Below, piece by piece: positions 16,140 through 26,400 of a stretch of DNA of 64,000 nt. The translations under genes were made by a program, and so were the position numbers. The notes below the pieces were generated by a model. The model had not been told where the DNA came from. It saw only the letters and a list, made by a program, of their open reading frames with translations, and did not search any database. The stretch is taken from contig NZ_JAKLTR010000018.1 of NCBI RefSeq assembly GCF_022012415.1, positions 1 to 64,000 on the forward strand, written 5' to 3'. Origin of the DNA: Terrimonas ginsenosidimutans. GTDB taxonomy: Bacteria; Bacteroidota; Bacteroidia; Chitinophagales; Chitinophagaceae. How positions within the stretch are numbered: the first letter of the stretch is position 1; each line of letters starts with the position of its first letter.

Positions 16140-18056
16140 CTACTGCGCCGTCACCTTCATCTCCGTCCTCCTGTTCTTACTCCTTCCTTCTTCCGTTTTA
16201 TTATCTGCCACCGGTTGCGTTTCTCCCAAACCTTTCCAGGTAAAACGATTCGGCGCAATACGTTTGTTGATCAGATATGCGACAACTGTTTTCGCACGTT
16301 TGTCTGATAGCACGAGATTGTCTGCCGGCTTACCCGCATTATCGGTATGACCACTGATCTCTACTTTCACCGTGGGGTTATCCATCATCAGCTGAACGAT
16401 CTTATCGAGCTCGATCTGTGATTCCGGCTTGAGGTCAAACTTATTTACATCAAAGAAGATGTTGTTCAATACCAGTGTCGCATTCACTTCGATCGGCTGA
16501 AGCGGAATATTTTTTTCATAGGTAGAGTCGGATGAATGCTGCTGGAGCATAAAATTATCCGAATAGAAGAGATACCCCTTCCTGTTTACATTGAACACAT
16601 AATCCTTCCCGACAGGAAGCGTGATCAGGTACTTTCCATTTTCATCGGTCTGGACCTTTGAAATGATCTGCCGGGTTCCGAGATCGGTAAGCTCCACATT
16701 GGAAGGGAGTCCTTTTTTCGTGTTCTTGTCAAATACCTGTCCTTTCACCCAAAGCGTTCTTGAAGGGCGAAGATCTTCGCGCAACTCGAAACTGTAGATG
16801 TCCAGTCCGCCTTTTGTGCCGATCTTATCACTCGCGTAATAGGCTGTTTTCCCATCGGCGGTCACGAAAAGAGTGCCGTCGCGATCTATGGTGTTAATAG
16901 GATAGCCGAGGTTGGTGGGTTTGCTCCAGTCTCCTCCGGGGCCTTTTTTCGTATAGAAAATATCCTCGTCACCGTAGCCGGGCCAGTAGTTGGAGGTGAA
17001 ATAAAGCGTTTGATTATCGGCATGTATGAATGGACATTGTTCATCGCCGGGCGTGTTAACGGAGGGGCCAAGGTTTTCAGGTTCGCTCCATTTCCCGTTC
17101 TCCCGCAAATGACAGACCCAGATATCGCATCCGCCGAAACCGCCAAAGCGACGGCTGGCAAAGTAGAGATCGCGTTTATCAGGAGACAGGCAGGGCTGAG
17201 AATCCCACTGGTCTGAGTTGATCCGCCCGCCGAGATTGGTTGCTTCATCCCAACCGGTTGGCGTAAGGCGGGACATGTACAGATCGCAGCCACCAAATCC
17301 ATCAGGACGATTACAACCTGTGAATACCAGCAATTGTCCATCCTGGGAGATATTTTGCGCCCCTTCATTCATCGGCGTATTTACCGAACCGGGAACCGGC
17401 ACTGCTTTGTCCCATGTTGTACCATTCCATTTGCTCTGGTAAAAGTCTTCATTGGCGTAGCCCAGGTTGCGGGTGAAGACCAGGTTGCTCCCATCTATGG
17501 TGATGGACGGGAAATATTCCGATTCTGTGCTATTGATCGCATCTCCGAGATTCACCGGTTTGAACACATAGCCATTGGCAGGGTGTTGCTTTGCGTGCTC
17601 AACCGCGAAAGTGTATGTTTTCTTGCGGAATTCTGCAGCTTTCCGCGTATTGGAATTTGCCGGAGGATTTTTGTCGAGGTATTCATTGATCGCAGCCAGT
17701 GCTTTATCGAACTGTCCGATCCTTGCAAGATTGATAGAATAGGGAAGTTTGGATTCGATGGTGTATTCAGGGTCCATCGAAAATGCTTTTTCGTAGTAGC
17801 TGATACTTTGCTGATGATCTTTCAGTTCACCGTAAACTCCGCCGAGCGAAAGATACGCGTCCACAAAATTTGGCTCCGTTTCAGCCCACTGCTTCAGTAA
17901 CACTGCAGCCTCCTGCAATTTGCCATCCTGTGCGAGGGTAATAGCCTTATCGTAAGCGGTTTTAGCTTTCTTACTGATTTTCGTCGGGTCGTATTGCTGT
18001 GCAGATCCGGCTACTATCGTCAGGCAGAACAGAAAGGCGAACGCAAGTTTCTTCAT
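16140..18056 (-). CDS. PorE-like TPR / beta-propeller / OmpA protein
   Basis: The 638-residue protein has a signal peptide (1-19, ending VAGSAQ), TPR units (about 28-145), a PD40-type propeller (about 175-425, repeated SPD..LYFASRR.GGFGGCDIW blades), a carboxypeptidase regulatory-like fold (about 435-505) and an OmpA C-terminal peptidoglycan-binding domain (about 528-636, SGHTDNAG, NRRTEM). This domain order is that of PorE, which ties the T9SS to peptidoglycan. PorE of Porphyromonas is a lipoprotein, whereas here no lipobox Cys is evident. Bacteroidota carry several such proteins, so exact orthology is unsure. The start is the ATG at 18056; an upstream extension of 51 codons has no signal-like start and is rejected. 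Nothing else in its surroundings is T9SS-specific. Confidence 0.82.
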   Translation of the reverse strand: MKKLAFAFLFCLTIVAGSAQQYDPTKISKKAKTAYDKAITLAQDGKLQEAAVLLKQWAETEPNFVDAYLSLGGVYGELKDHQQSISYYEKAFSMDPEYTIESKLPYSINLARIGQFDKALAAINEYLDKNPPANSNTRKAAEFRKKTYTFAVEHAKQHPANGYVFKPVNLGDAINSTESEYFPSITIDGSNLVFTRNLGYANEDFYQSKWNGTTWDKAVPVPGSVNTPMNEGAQNISQDGQLLVFTGCNRPDGFGGCDLYMSRLTPTGWDEATNLGGRINSDQWDSQPCLSPDKRDLYFASRRFGGFGGCDIWVCHLRENGKWSEPENLGPSVNTPGDEQCPFIHADNQTLYFTSNYWPGYGDEDIFYTKKGPGGDWSKPTNLGYPINTIDRDGTLFVTADGKTAYYASDKIGTKGGLDIYSFELREDLRPSRTLWVKGQVFDKNTKKGLPSNVELTDLGTRQIISKVQTDENGKYLITLPVGKDYVFNVNRKGYLFYSDNFMLQQHSSDSTYEKNIPLQPIEVNATLVLNNIFFDVNKFDLKPESQIELDKIVQLMMDNPTVKVEISGHTDNAGKPADNLVLSDKRAKTVVAYLINKRIAPNRFTWKGLGETQPVADNKTEEGRSKNRRTEMKVTAQ

Positions 18057-18362
18057 CAGATAAACGATTGTTGTACAATAACGAAGAGGGGCAAATTTTA
18101 TGCGGGAAATTATCAGGGCGGTATAGGTGTATCGAAAATCAACAATTTGTCCAATACCTATGAGTTGCGTCAGGGGGCAGGCATTAATAATGATTATAAG
18201 CGCATCCATTAGCGCTGATAATCATCTAATTAAACATTAATAGGCAGACCAGCAGGCAGTAGTTATTGCGGAAGGACACCAGGGTGGAATTAGTGAAGCG
18301 TTCAACTGAGAGAGCATGAAATAGGAGTTAAACGAGGGCAGTGCACCATATCTCAGCCGTTC
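18057..18362. other. Intergenic stretch, nothing recognised
   Basis: About 300 bases between the end of queE and the start of the PorE-like gene, which are transcribed in the same direction. A TAAAATTTG sequence on the minus strand about 40 bases before the PorE-like ATG could be a degenerate -7 box. No repeat, RNA or coding signal is apparent. Confidence 0.4.
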
Positions 18363-19001
18363 TTAAGGTACATTGATGTACTTATGCAATTGCAGGCTTA
18401 GTTCCCATTTGGGGTTTGCCTTTATATACTCCACGATCAGCGGGGTCATTTCATTCGCCTTACTCCATTCCGGTTGGAGATAAAGTTTGCATCCCGTAGC
18501 AACCTGTGCCGCATATTTTTCTCCCCAGGCAAAGTCTGATTTGTTGTAAATGATCACCTTCAGCTCATTGGCATGAGGCATCACTTCAGGAAGGGGAGCT
18601 TTGAATTTTTTGGGGGAAAGGCAGATCCAGTCCCAGCTTCCGCTCAGCGGTGATGAACCGGATGTTTCGATATTCGTTTCGAGGCCAGCCTGTTGCAGGA
18701 TGGCGGTAAGTTCGTCAAGATTATGGAGCAGGGGTTCGCCACCGGTGATCACGACCATTTCCGCAGGGGTCTGCAAAACCTGGTCTCTCAGCTGCTCTAT
18801 TGTTTGTTTTGGGTGGCGGTCTGCCTCCCAGCTATCTTTCACATCGCACCATACGCATCCCACGTCACAGCCGCCGAGACGGATGAAATAAGCGGCGCGG
18901 CCCTGGTGAAACCCTTCTCCCTGGATCGTATAGAAATGTTCCATTACAGGAAGGGATACGGCGGTATGTATTGCTGTTTGTTCCATTATGTCAGTCGTCA
19001 C
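18363..19001 (-). CDS. queE: 7-carboxy-7-deazaguanine synthase (radical SAM)
   Basis: The 212-residue enzyme converts 6-carboxytetrahydropterin to 7-carboxy-7-deazaguanine in the queuosine precursor pathway. The N-terminal FYTIQGEG motif and the cluster motif CDVGCVWC (C-x3-C-x2-C) near residues 45-55 define the radical SAM QueE family. The following WCDVKDSW and VITGGEPLLH support SAM and substrate binding. Length fits the family. The start may be the ATG at 19001 or the internal MEQ five codons later. It lies three bases after folD and is probably co-transcribed with it. No other queuosine genes are in the window. Confidence 0.92.
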   Translation of the reverse strand: MTTDIMEQTAIHTAVSLPVMEHFYTIQGEGFHQGRAAYFIRLGGCDVGCVWCDVKDSWEADRHPKQTIEQLRDQVLQTPAEMVVITGGEPLLHNLDELTAILQQAGLETNIETSGSSPLSGSWDWICLSPKKFKAPLPEVMPHANELKVIIYNKSDFAWGEKYAAQVATGCKLYLQPEWSKANEMTPLIVEYIKANPKWELSLQLHKYINVP

Positions 19002-19004
19002 TAA

Positions 19005-19880
19005 TCAATTCTTCGTTTCGCAGGCCAAATAGGTGTTTTTCATCAGGGCGGCAATGGTCATTGGACCAACGCCTCCGGGAACAGGCGTGATCCAGGAGCT
19101 TTTTGGTGAAACTTCTTCGAAAGCCACATCGCCTTTCAGTTTGAAGCCTGATTTGCGGGATGGGTCACTGACGCGGGTGATACCTACGTCGATGATCACC
19201 GCTCCGTCTTTTACCATATCAGCTTTTACAAATTCAGGTATGCCAAGTGCGGCAACGATGATGTCTGCCTGGAGACAGATCTCTTTCAGGTTCGCGGTAT
19301 GTGAGTGGCAAAGAGTAACAGTGCAGTTGCCGGGGTTGGAGTTGCCGCTAAGCAGGATGCTCATTGGACGGCCAACGATATTACTTCTGCCGATCACCAC
19401 TGCGTGCTTGCCCTTGGTTTCTACTTTATATTGTTCCAGTAACAGCATGATCCCATAGGGAGTAGCTGCAATGAAAGTCGGAAGCCCTTCTACCATTTTA
19501 CCGACGCTCATCGGGTGAAAACCGTCTACATCTTTACCGGGATCGATCGTGCTGATCACTTTCTTTTCACTGATATGTTTCGGCAGTGGCAGTTGCACCA
19601 GGATGCCGTCCACATCAGGATCTGTATTGAGTTCTTCGATGGCTTCGAGTAGCTTATACTCTGAAATATCAGCTTCGAGGCGGACAAGGGTGGATTTAAA
19701 ACCTGTTTCTTCGCAGGCTTTCACTTTTGCGGCAACGTATGTTTCGCTGGCTCCATTGTTTCCCACCAGGATCGCAGCAAGGTGAGGTATTTTTTTTCCT
19801 TCATTGGCACGCTGTGCCACGCTGATCTTCAACTCGTCTTTGATTGCCTGTGCGGCTTTTTTCCCATCTAAAATTTGCAT
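19005..19880 (-). CDS. folD: Methylenetetrahydrofolate dehydrogenase / cyclohydrolase
   Basis: The 291-residue bifunctional enzyme interconverts 5,10-methylene-, methenyl- and 10-formyl-THF for one-carbon metabolism. It has the catalytic Lys region [13 protein letters not shown] (about residues 50-63), the [13 protein letters not shown] motif, the NAD(P)-binding [13 protein letters not shown] segment and the C-terminal [13 protein letters not shown] signature. The start is the ATG at 19880, because [10 protein letters not shown] is the family N-terminus; a 76-codon upstream extension is not credible. A perfect TAATTTTG box ends three bases before this ATG, as for guaB. queE follows directly. 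Confidence 0.96.
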   Translation of the reverse strand: MQILDGKKAAQAIKDELKISVAQRANEGKKIPHLAAILVGNNGASETYVAAKVKACEETGFKSTLVRLEADISEYKLLEAIEELNTDPDVDGILVQLPLPKHISEKKVISTIDPGKDVDGFHPMSVGKMVEGLPTFIAATPYGIMLLLEQYKVETKGKHAVVIGRSNIVGRPMSILLSGNSNPGNCTVTLCHSHTANLKEICLQADIIVAALGIPEFVKADMVKDGAVIIDVGITRVSDPSRKSGFKLKGDVAFEEVSPKSSWITPVPGGVGPMTIAALMKNTYLACETKN

Positions 19881-19882
19881 GC

Positions 19883-19891
19883 GCAAAATTA
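19883..19891 (-). promoter_or_regulatory. Bacteroidota -7 promoter box of folD
   Basis: TAATTTTG on the minus strand matches TAnnTTTG and is followed by CGC and then ATG. The layout equals that of guaB (TACCTTTG-CAC-ATG) and predicts a transcript with almost no leader. Confidence 0.55.
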
Positions 19892-19996
19892 CGGAAGTTT
19901 TGCCGGGTGTAAGCCGGGAAAAAAACATAAAAAGCGTTGAAAAACCCATGCCTGGGCCAGCGGAAACAGGGAGTTTTGGACAAATGAAACAACTGT

Positions 19997-20824
19997 ATGC
20001 GAGTCGTGATAATGTTACTACTGCTTGATTTATATATGGTTCTCCTTTCTTCCGGTCAAACGGGCAGCTGGGGTTCGGGTATCTATAGCAGCAAATATGC
20101 CGATCCACAATCTGCGACCCGGCAATTAGGATCGCTGGGAATACTTGGCGAAGGAGGTCTGATTGCCGGACTTGAAAAGCATCAGGGATTGCCCGAGCTG
20201 GATGTTTATTAGCTGACGATGGCCCTGTTGTTCCGCCCGGGGAACCTGTCGGTGCTGGGGACGTCCACCGGGTTTGCAGGATACCGGCTGTCGCGGTTCA
20301 GCCTTGCCGCAGGCCGTAAACTGGGGGAGGGGGCCTCTCTGGCAATCAGGGGGAATTATCATCAGTTGAAGATCGGAGGTTATGGAACAGCTGCGTCCAT
20401 CTCCCCTGACGCGGGACTTATCCTGCATTTTTCGGACAAGCTTCATTTCGCGATGCAGTTGCTGAACCCCGCGGGCAGCAATATTCACTCAGGGGTGTAT
20501 ATCCCCGGCGTTTACAGCGCGGGAATTGGGTACGATCAATCTGATCAGCTCTATATCTCTGCTGAGGTTGTGAAGGAGCAATCACATCCTTTGAATGCAG
20601 TGCTGGGCCTGCAATACGAACCAGTTCCGCCATTACTGGTTCGCGTACTTATGCAAACCCGCGAACCATCTTTTGTGTTTGGCGCGGGGTATACAAAAGG
20701 GGATCTGAGAATAGATTTGTACAGTTCCTGGCACACGCGCCTGGGGACCAGCGGTGGCCTGCAGGTATACTGGCTTTGGAAAAAGAACGCCAAAAGCGAT
20801 GTTGTTGCAGCCAACCATAGATAG
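19997..20824 (+). pseudogene. Outer-membrane-type protein gene split by an in-frame amber codon
   Basis: Two open frames, 19997-20212 (71 codons, signal-like [20 protein letters not shown]) and 20219-20824 (201 codons), are in the same frame, separated by TAG at 20210-20212 and two further codons. Read through, they give a protein of about 275 residues with a signal peptide and alternating hydrophobic strands ([38 protein letters not shown]), suggesting a small beta-barrel. I do not recognise a named family. The helix-hairpin-helix outer-membrane gene follows on the same strand. The split may be a genuine nonsense mutation or a sequencing error, and a new start at 20219 would lack a signal peptide. 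Confidence 0.6.
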
Positions 20825-20937
20825 CTACCACCAGGACGTTCTTGAAGATGGTTTTTTACGATCCTTCATTCTGACCGGTTTTTCGCAAGGCCGGAAGACG
20901 GAAAAGAAATAGGAAGCGTAAAATTTTTCCGAAAGTT

Positions 20938-20995
20938 CATCCGATGATCGATGACCGATTGGGATGATCGGTGGCAGATTGCAGATGGCCGATGT
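20938..20995. repeat. CCGATGA/CCGATTG repeat cluster
   Basis: Short words related to CGATGACCGAT and GATGGCCGATG are clustered in the spacer between the split gene and the next gene. They are the same words as at 3817-4009, arranged as a shorter imperfect array. Confidence 0.5.
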
Positions 20996-21074
20996 CTGAG
21001 GATCAGTTAGATCGATATACCGGTTACCCGGGTTCATCCAGTTTACTTATCAAACACTTTAATCATTAAAAGAC

Positions 21075-23123
21075 ATGGGATCATTTTCCAGATACAGTTT
21101 CATTACTTTTTTTGCCGTTTTGTTTTATCTGGTAGTATCTGCTCAGGAGATACCGGTTCAATTGCAACAACAGCTGGAACAACTTGCCGATGCCAGTGGA
21201 GAGGAAACCGAAGACGATGCTTATTGGCAACAACTTGAACGGCTTCTTAATTCACCACTAAATATAAATCAAGCCGGAGAAGATGAACTGAGGGAACTGA
21301 ATGTATTAAATGAGTGGCAGATCATCAACCTGTTGAAATACCGGCAGCTGCTGGGCGATCTGTTAAGCGTGTACGAATTGCAGGCGGTGCCAGGCTGGGA
21401 TGCGCAACTTCTGCGGAGGTTGATACCATTTGTGACGGTAAGCAAGTCTATTCCCTCAAAGCATGACCTGTTGCAGCGCTTTAAAGGAGGAACAGCAACT
21501 TTGCTGTTAAGGTTGTCTCAGCTGCTTGAAGTGCAGCAAGGGTTCAAAAGAATTGATGGGGAAAAGAAATATGCTGGCAGCCGGCAACGGATATTTACGC
21601 GCTACCGGTATACGTACAAAAACCTGCTTCAGTATGGCTGGTCCGGAGATAAGGATGCCGGAGAAAACTTCTTTGCGGGTTCACAACGATATGGTTTTGA
21701 TTTTAACTCACTTCACCTGTTTGCCCGTAAGATGGGAATCATTGAATCTCTGGCTTTCGGAGATTATACAGTGAATATGGGGCAGGGGTTGATCCACTGG
21801 CAAAGCCTTGCATTTAAAAAAAGCGGCGATGCTATTGCTGTAAAACGTCAATCGCCTGTCTTAAAACCATACACTTCCGCCGGGGAATATAATTTCTTAC
21901 GTGGCATCGGGATCACGCTACGAAAAAGAAAGATGGAACTTACCCTGTTTGCCTCGTCACGGCGGTTAAGCGTAAGCAAAGATGCAGACAGCAGCGGTGT
22001 ATTCGTTTCGTCCATATCGACAAGCGGATATCACAGAACCGCCAGTGAATTATCAGGCAGAAATTTGTTGGATCAGGTTACGGCAGGTGGTAGTATCCGT
22101 TACCGGACGACTTCTCTGCAGGTTGGGATCAATATGACGCATTATAAATTCTCACTGCCGCTCCGGAAAAGGGATGAACCATATAACCTTTTTTCGATCA
22201 AAGGGAAGCAATGGAGTAATGTCAGTATTGATTATGCATATACATACAGAAATATGCATTTGTTTGGCGAGATCGCAGCGGATCACCGGTTCAATGTTGC
22301 TACGCTGCAGGGAGGTATATTCAGCGTGGATCCTTCGATGGATGTTGCGTTCGTATACCGCAACATTGCAAAAGAATATCAATCGTTGAATGCAAATGCT
22401 TTTACGGAAAATGCGTCGCCGGTGAACGAGAAAGGGTTGTACCTGGGAATTACCTGGCGCCCTTCAGATGGTTGGAAGATAGATGTGTTTGCCGATCATT
22501 ATGAGTTCCCGTGGTTAAAATACCTGACCGATGCGCCGTCATTTGGAAAGGACCTTTTATTCCGGTTAGCATATACCCCCACGAAGCTTACAGAATTACA
22601 GATCAGCATATCCCACTCACTACGCCTGGCGGAAGCTATACGTATGTCAGCAATAGATTATTTAATCAGTGTGCCAGGAACTCATGCCCGGTTCTACCTG
22701 CATCATATGTTAAGCAGGGACTTCAGCATCCGTTGCCGGATACAGGCAGTGCGACTTCAGAAAAATGGAAAGGAGAATGGTTTTGCGATGTCAATAGACG
22801 GTTTGTTTAAGCCCGCAGCAAGGCCGTATTCGTTTTCAGCCCGTCTTCAGTTCTTTGAAACAGACAGTTATGCCAGCCGTTTATATGGCTTTGAAAATGA
22901 TGTATTGTACAGTCATTCTATTCCGGCGGTGTATGGCCGGGGGTGCCGTTATTACCTGGTGATCCAGGCGCGGCCATTGAGAGATCTGTCAGCCGGGATG
23001 AGATGGGCGCAGACGGTCTACTTTGCACAGACGGAGATTGGGTCGGGGCCGGACCTGATCGATGGGAGTCTCAAGACAGAGATCAAGCTGCAGTTCATCT
23101 ATTCGTTCGGCGGACGGCGATAA
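21075..23123 (+). CDS. Helix-hairpin-helix outer-membrane protein
   Basis: The 682-residue protein has a signal peptide (1-23), a Gln/Glu-rich helix, then a ComEA-like helix-hairpin-helix region (about 58-120, SPLNINQAGEDELRELNVLNE, LLSVYELQAVPGWD). The remaining 550 residues are rich in alternating aromatic and polar strands typical of a beta-barrel. Proteins pairing this HhH region with a large barrel-like domain are common in Bacteroidota and have no established function. Despite the ComEA resemblance a DNA-uptake role is only a possibility. A gap of 300 bases separates it from the SusC gene. Confidence 0.75.
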   Translation: MGSFSRYSFITFFAVLFYLVVSAQEIPVQLQQQLEQLADASGEETEDDAYWQQLERLLNSPLNINQAGEDELRELNVLNEWQIINLLKYRQLLGDLLSVYELQAVPGWDAQLLRRLIPFVTVSKSIPSKHDLLQRFKGGTATLLLRLSQLLEVQQGFKRIDGEKKYAGSRQRIFTRYRYTYKNLLQYGWSGDKDAGENFFAGSQRYGFDFNSLHLFARKMGIIESLAFGDYTVNMGQGLIHWQSLAFKKSGDAIAVKRQSPVLKPYTSAGEYNFLRGIGITLRKRKMELTLFASSRRLSVSKDADSSGVFVSSISTSGYHRTASELSGRNLLDQVTAGGSIRYRTTSLQVGINMTHYKFSLPLRKRDEPYNLFSIKGKQWSNVSIDYAYTYRNMHLFGEIAADHRFNVATLQGGIFSVDPSMDVAFVYRNIAKEYQSLNANAFTENASPVNEKGLYLGITWRPSDGWKIDVFADHYEFPWLKYLTDAPSFGKDLLFRLAYTPTKLTELQISISHSLRLAEAIRMSAIDYLISVPGTHARFYLHHMLSRDFSIRCRIQAVRLQKNGKENGFAMSIDGLFKPAARPYSFSARLQFFETDSYASRLYGFENDVLYSHSIPAVYGRGCRYYLVIQARPLRDLSAGMRWAQTVYFAQTEIGSGPDLIDGSLKTEIKLQFIYSFGGRR

Positions 23124-23423
23124 CGGGTGAGCCGGATGATCCCGGAAAAGCATGACATAACTATTATATAGTTTCCGTTTAGTTTTTGTTTGATGACAGA
23201 TATATAATACGGGATATGTGTTGTAATAATCAGACAGGGTTGTTATAAAAAAATACCCTTACTTGTAAAAAATAATTACCCAGTTGGATTTTTGGTGTTA
23301 AAAAAACTTTAATTTGGCGCAGCGTTCTCAAAGGCTCTGATGTCTCCCTAATGTTACTGTATCTGAATAAGCAGATGAGCTTTCTGATAATCGCTTGATT
23401 ATTTAACAACAAATCAACTTCAC
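23124..23423 (+). other. Upstream region of the SusC/SusD operon
   Basis: This is an AT-rich leader region with no coding frame. It contains the candidate promoter at 23291-23316 and leaves an untranslated leader of roughly 100 bases before the SusC ATG. No hairpin with a T-tract is visible. Confidence 0.45.
23291..23316 (+). promoter_or_regulatory. Candidate promoter of the SusC/SusD operon
   Basis: TTTG (23291-23294) and TAATTTG (23310-23316) resemble the Bacteroidota -33 and -7 elements. The spacer is slightly short, 15 bases, and the -7 box lacks one base of the consensus. Confidence 0.35.
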
Positions 23424-26400
23424 ATGAGAAAAATTGCAAGCATGCTTGCCGTGCTATTGCTGCTATGCACATTAGCAATCGCGCAAACAAGGACTGTGAA
23501 AGGTGTCGTCCGAGATGAAAAAGGAGACCCGATCCCGTTCGCTACTGTCTCTGAACTCGGCTCCTCCAATGGTACTACAACCGACGAAAAAGGAGTTTTT
23601 TCCATCAAAATCAGCGCAGCCGGTCAATTGAGCATTACAGCTACCGGTTTCAATCCAACAACGGTAACTCCTGGTGCCGGAGATGTTACAGCTACATTGT
23701 CTATCCGTACCGGTGAGCTTCAGGAAGTTGTGGTTACAACTGCCCTGGGTCTTTCAAAAACAAAAAAATCAATTGGTTATTCAACGCAGACGGTTAGTGC
23801 GGAAGATCTGAACAAGATCCGTTCTACAGATATCGCGGCGGCTTTGGCTGGTAAAGTATCTGGTTTGCAGGTACTGGGTACTCCTTCTTCAAACTTTGGT
23901 GAAGGTAATATCCGTATCCGTGGTGCTTCCTCACTGACTGGTGGTAATCCAATCTATGTGGTTGATGGAACTGTTGTTAACCTTAGCGCAGTGAACCTTG
24001 ATGATGTTGAGCAGCTGACTGTATTGAAAGGTCCTTCTGCTACAGCTATTTATGGTTTCCGTGGTGCGAATGGTGTGATCCTGATCACTACAAAAAAAGG
24101 CAAGAAAAGAGCTCCGTCAGTATCGATCAATTCACTGACTGAAGTTGGTAAAGTTTCATTGCTGCCTAAGTATCAGAATGAATATGGTGGTGGTTATTCT
24201 ACTGATTGGGAAACATTTGAATTCAATCCAGCTGTGCACCCGGCAGACTGGGCTGCATTTGACGGACAAAAGATAGTTGACTACGGAGCTGATGAAAGCT
24301 GGGGTCCAAAAATGGATGGCACGCCTCACCGCAGTGCATACAGCTGGTATCCTGGTGCTGACTTTGGTAAACTGACTCCATTCTCCCCTGCGCCGAACAG
24401 TGTTCGCGACTTTTATGAGAATACGATCCGTTTGAACAATAATATCGTATTTGAAGGTGGTGGTCAGAATTCAACTTACCGTTTGAGCTATAACAGCCGT
24501 TATACAACCTTGCCTTTCCCTAACACACGTAAGAACGAGAATATCTTCTCTCTTAAAGGTGCGATCGATATCACACCAAAACTGACAGTTAGTTCAAACG
24601 TGAACTTCCTGAACATCGCACAGACTGGTGAAAGAACAGAAGGATATACGAACGATGGTCAGAATATCTCTCAGAACTTTAACCAGTGGTGGCAGCGTCA
24701 GATAGACACGCGTCAACTGCGTGACTACAAAAACCCTGCAGGTGGTTTCAAAACATGGAACATCCGCAGCCCGATAGATCCACGCCCTGCATACTGGGAT
24801 AACATCTACTATCAGGTTTATGAAAGCTTCAAACGCGCATGGTCTAACAGGATCTATGGTGACGTGTCAATGTCTTACAAGATCCTCAATGACCTGAAAG
24901 CGTCTGTGATCTTCCGTGCAAACGTGCTGAACTACAGTGATGATGCACGTATCGCATCTGGTGGTCTGGAGCTTGACCGGTATGCACTGAACAATGGTCA
25001 GACAGGTGAGTATAACAGTGAATTCCTGATCGAGTATAAAAAACGTTTCGGCAAATTCGGATGGGAACAATTTGTGGGTGGTAACATGCGTAAAGACTTC
25101 CGTCGTGCGAATGGTTCCAACACAGTTGGTGGTCTGAGCGTTCCGGGTCTGTACAGCATCACTGCAAGTAAAGACCGTCCGAATGCAACCAATACATGGA
25201 ACGATTACCGCATTAACTCTCTTTATGCGAGAGGTACTTTTGACTACGGTAATTTCATCTTCCTGGACTACTCTCTTCGTAATGACTGGTCTTCAGCGTT
25301 ACCAAGTGAAAGCCGTTCATACCTTTATCCATCAGTGTCTTTGAGCTTTGTGTTTACAGATCTGATGAAGAGCAGCTCGATCACTAATGTGCTTAGCTAT
25401 GGTAAGCTGAGAGCTTCTTATGGACGTGTTGGTTCGGATCTGGATCCTTATCAGTTGAATGTCGCATACGGACTGACTCCTCAGGGAAGCCTGACTACCA
25501 TGTCTGTTCCTACCACTGTATTTGATCCTACTATCAAACCTTCTCTTTCCCGTGAGTATGAGTTCGGTACTGAATTGCAGTTCTTCAAGAACCGTTTGGG
25601 AATCGACTTCAGCTACTATAACAAAGAAGGTAAAGATCAGATCCTTCCGTTAACAGTAACGCCTTCTTCTGGTTCTTCAAGCGTGTTCATTAACGCTGGT
25701 CTGATCCGCAGTAAAGGTTGGGATCTGATCGTGAATGCAACGCCTGTTCGCAATTCAGATTTCAAATGGGATATCCAGTTCAACTTCTCCAGAAACAGAT
25801 CTGAGGTTATCGATCTCGATACTTCACGTGGTCTGAGAAACTATAACCTGGGTACTGCAGCGTTCGGTCCATCAGTTAACTCACGCGTTGGTGAGCAGTG
25901 GGCTACTTATGTTGGTAGAAAACTCCGCATCGATGCTAAAACCGGTCTGCCTGTAGTTAATGCTGCTGGTCTGTATCAGACAGATGCAAACCAGGTGCTG
26001 GGTAGCGCACTTCCTGATTACACAGGTGGTATGCTGACTACTTTCTCTTACAAAGGCATTTCTCTGAGTGCAACTTTTGCTGCTCAGTTCGGTGGCAAAC
26101 TGTTCTCTACTACAAAAATGTGGTTACTGTATTCTGGTCTGTCTGATCAGACTATCGGTAACAACGATAAAGGATTCCCGATCCGTGACGCAGTTGCTGA
26201 CGGTGGCGGTATCCGTGTAGACGGTGTGCTGGCTGACGGAACAGCTGTTACTAAATATGTAGATCCTCAGGTTTATTATGGTAACCTGCAAACTGTTCAA
26301 AGCGAATTCCTGATCGATGCTGACTATTTCAAAATGACAGAAGCACGTGTGGGTTATTCACTTCCTGTAAGCAGATGGACCAAGTTGGTTAAATCAGCAA

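Noticed and set aside
18057-18209. 51-codon N-terminal extension of the PorE-like protein
   Set aside because: The extension would bury a perfect signal peptide (MKKLAFAFLFCLTIVAGSAQ) inside the protein.
19881-20108. 76-codon N-terminal extension of FolD
   Set aside because: The family N-terminus [13 protein letters not shown] starts at 19880 and a perfect promoter box lies between.
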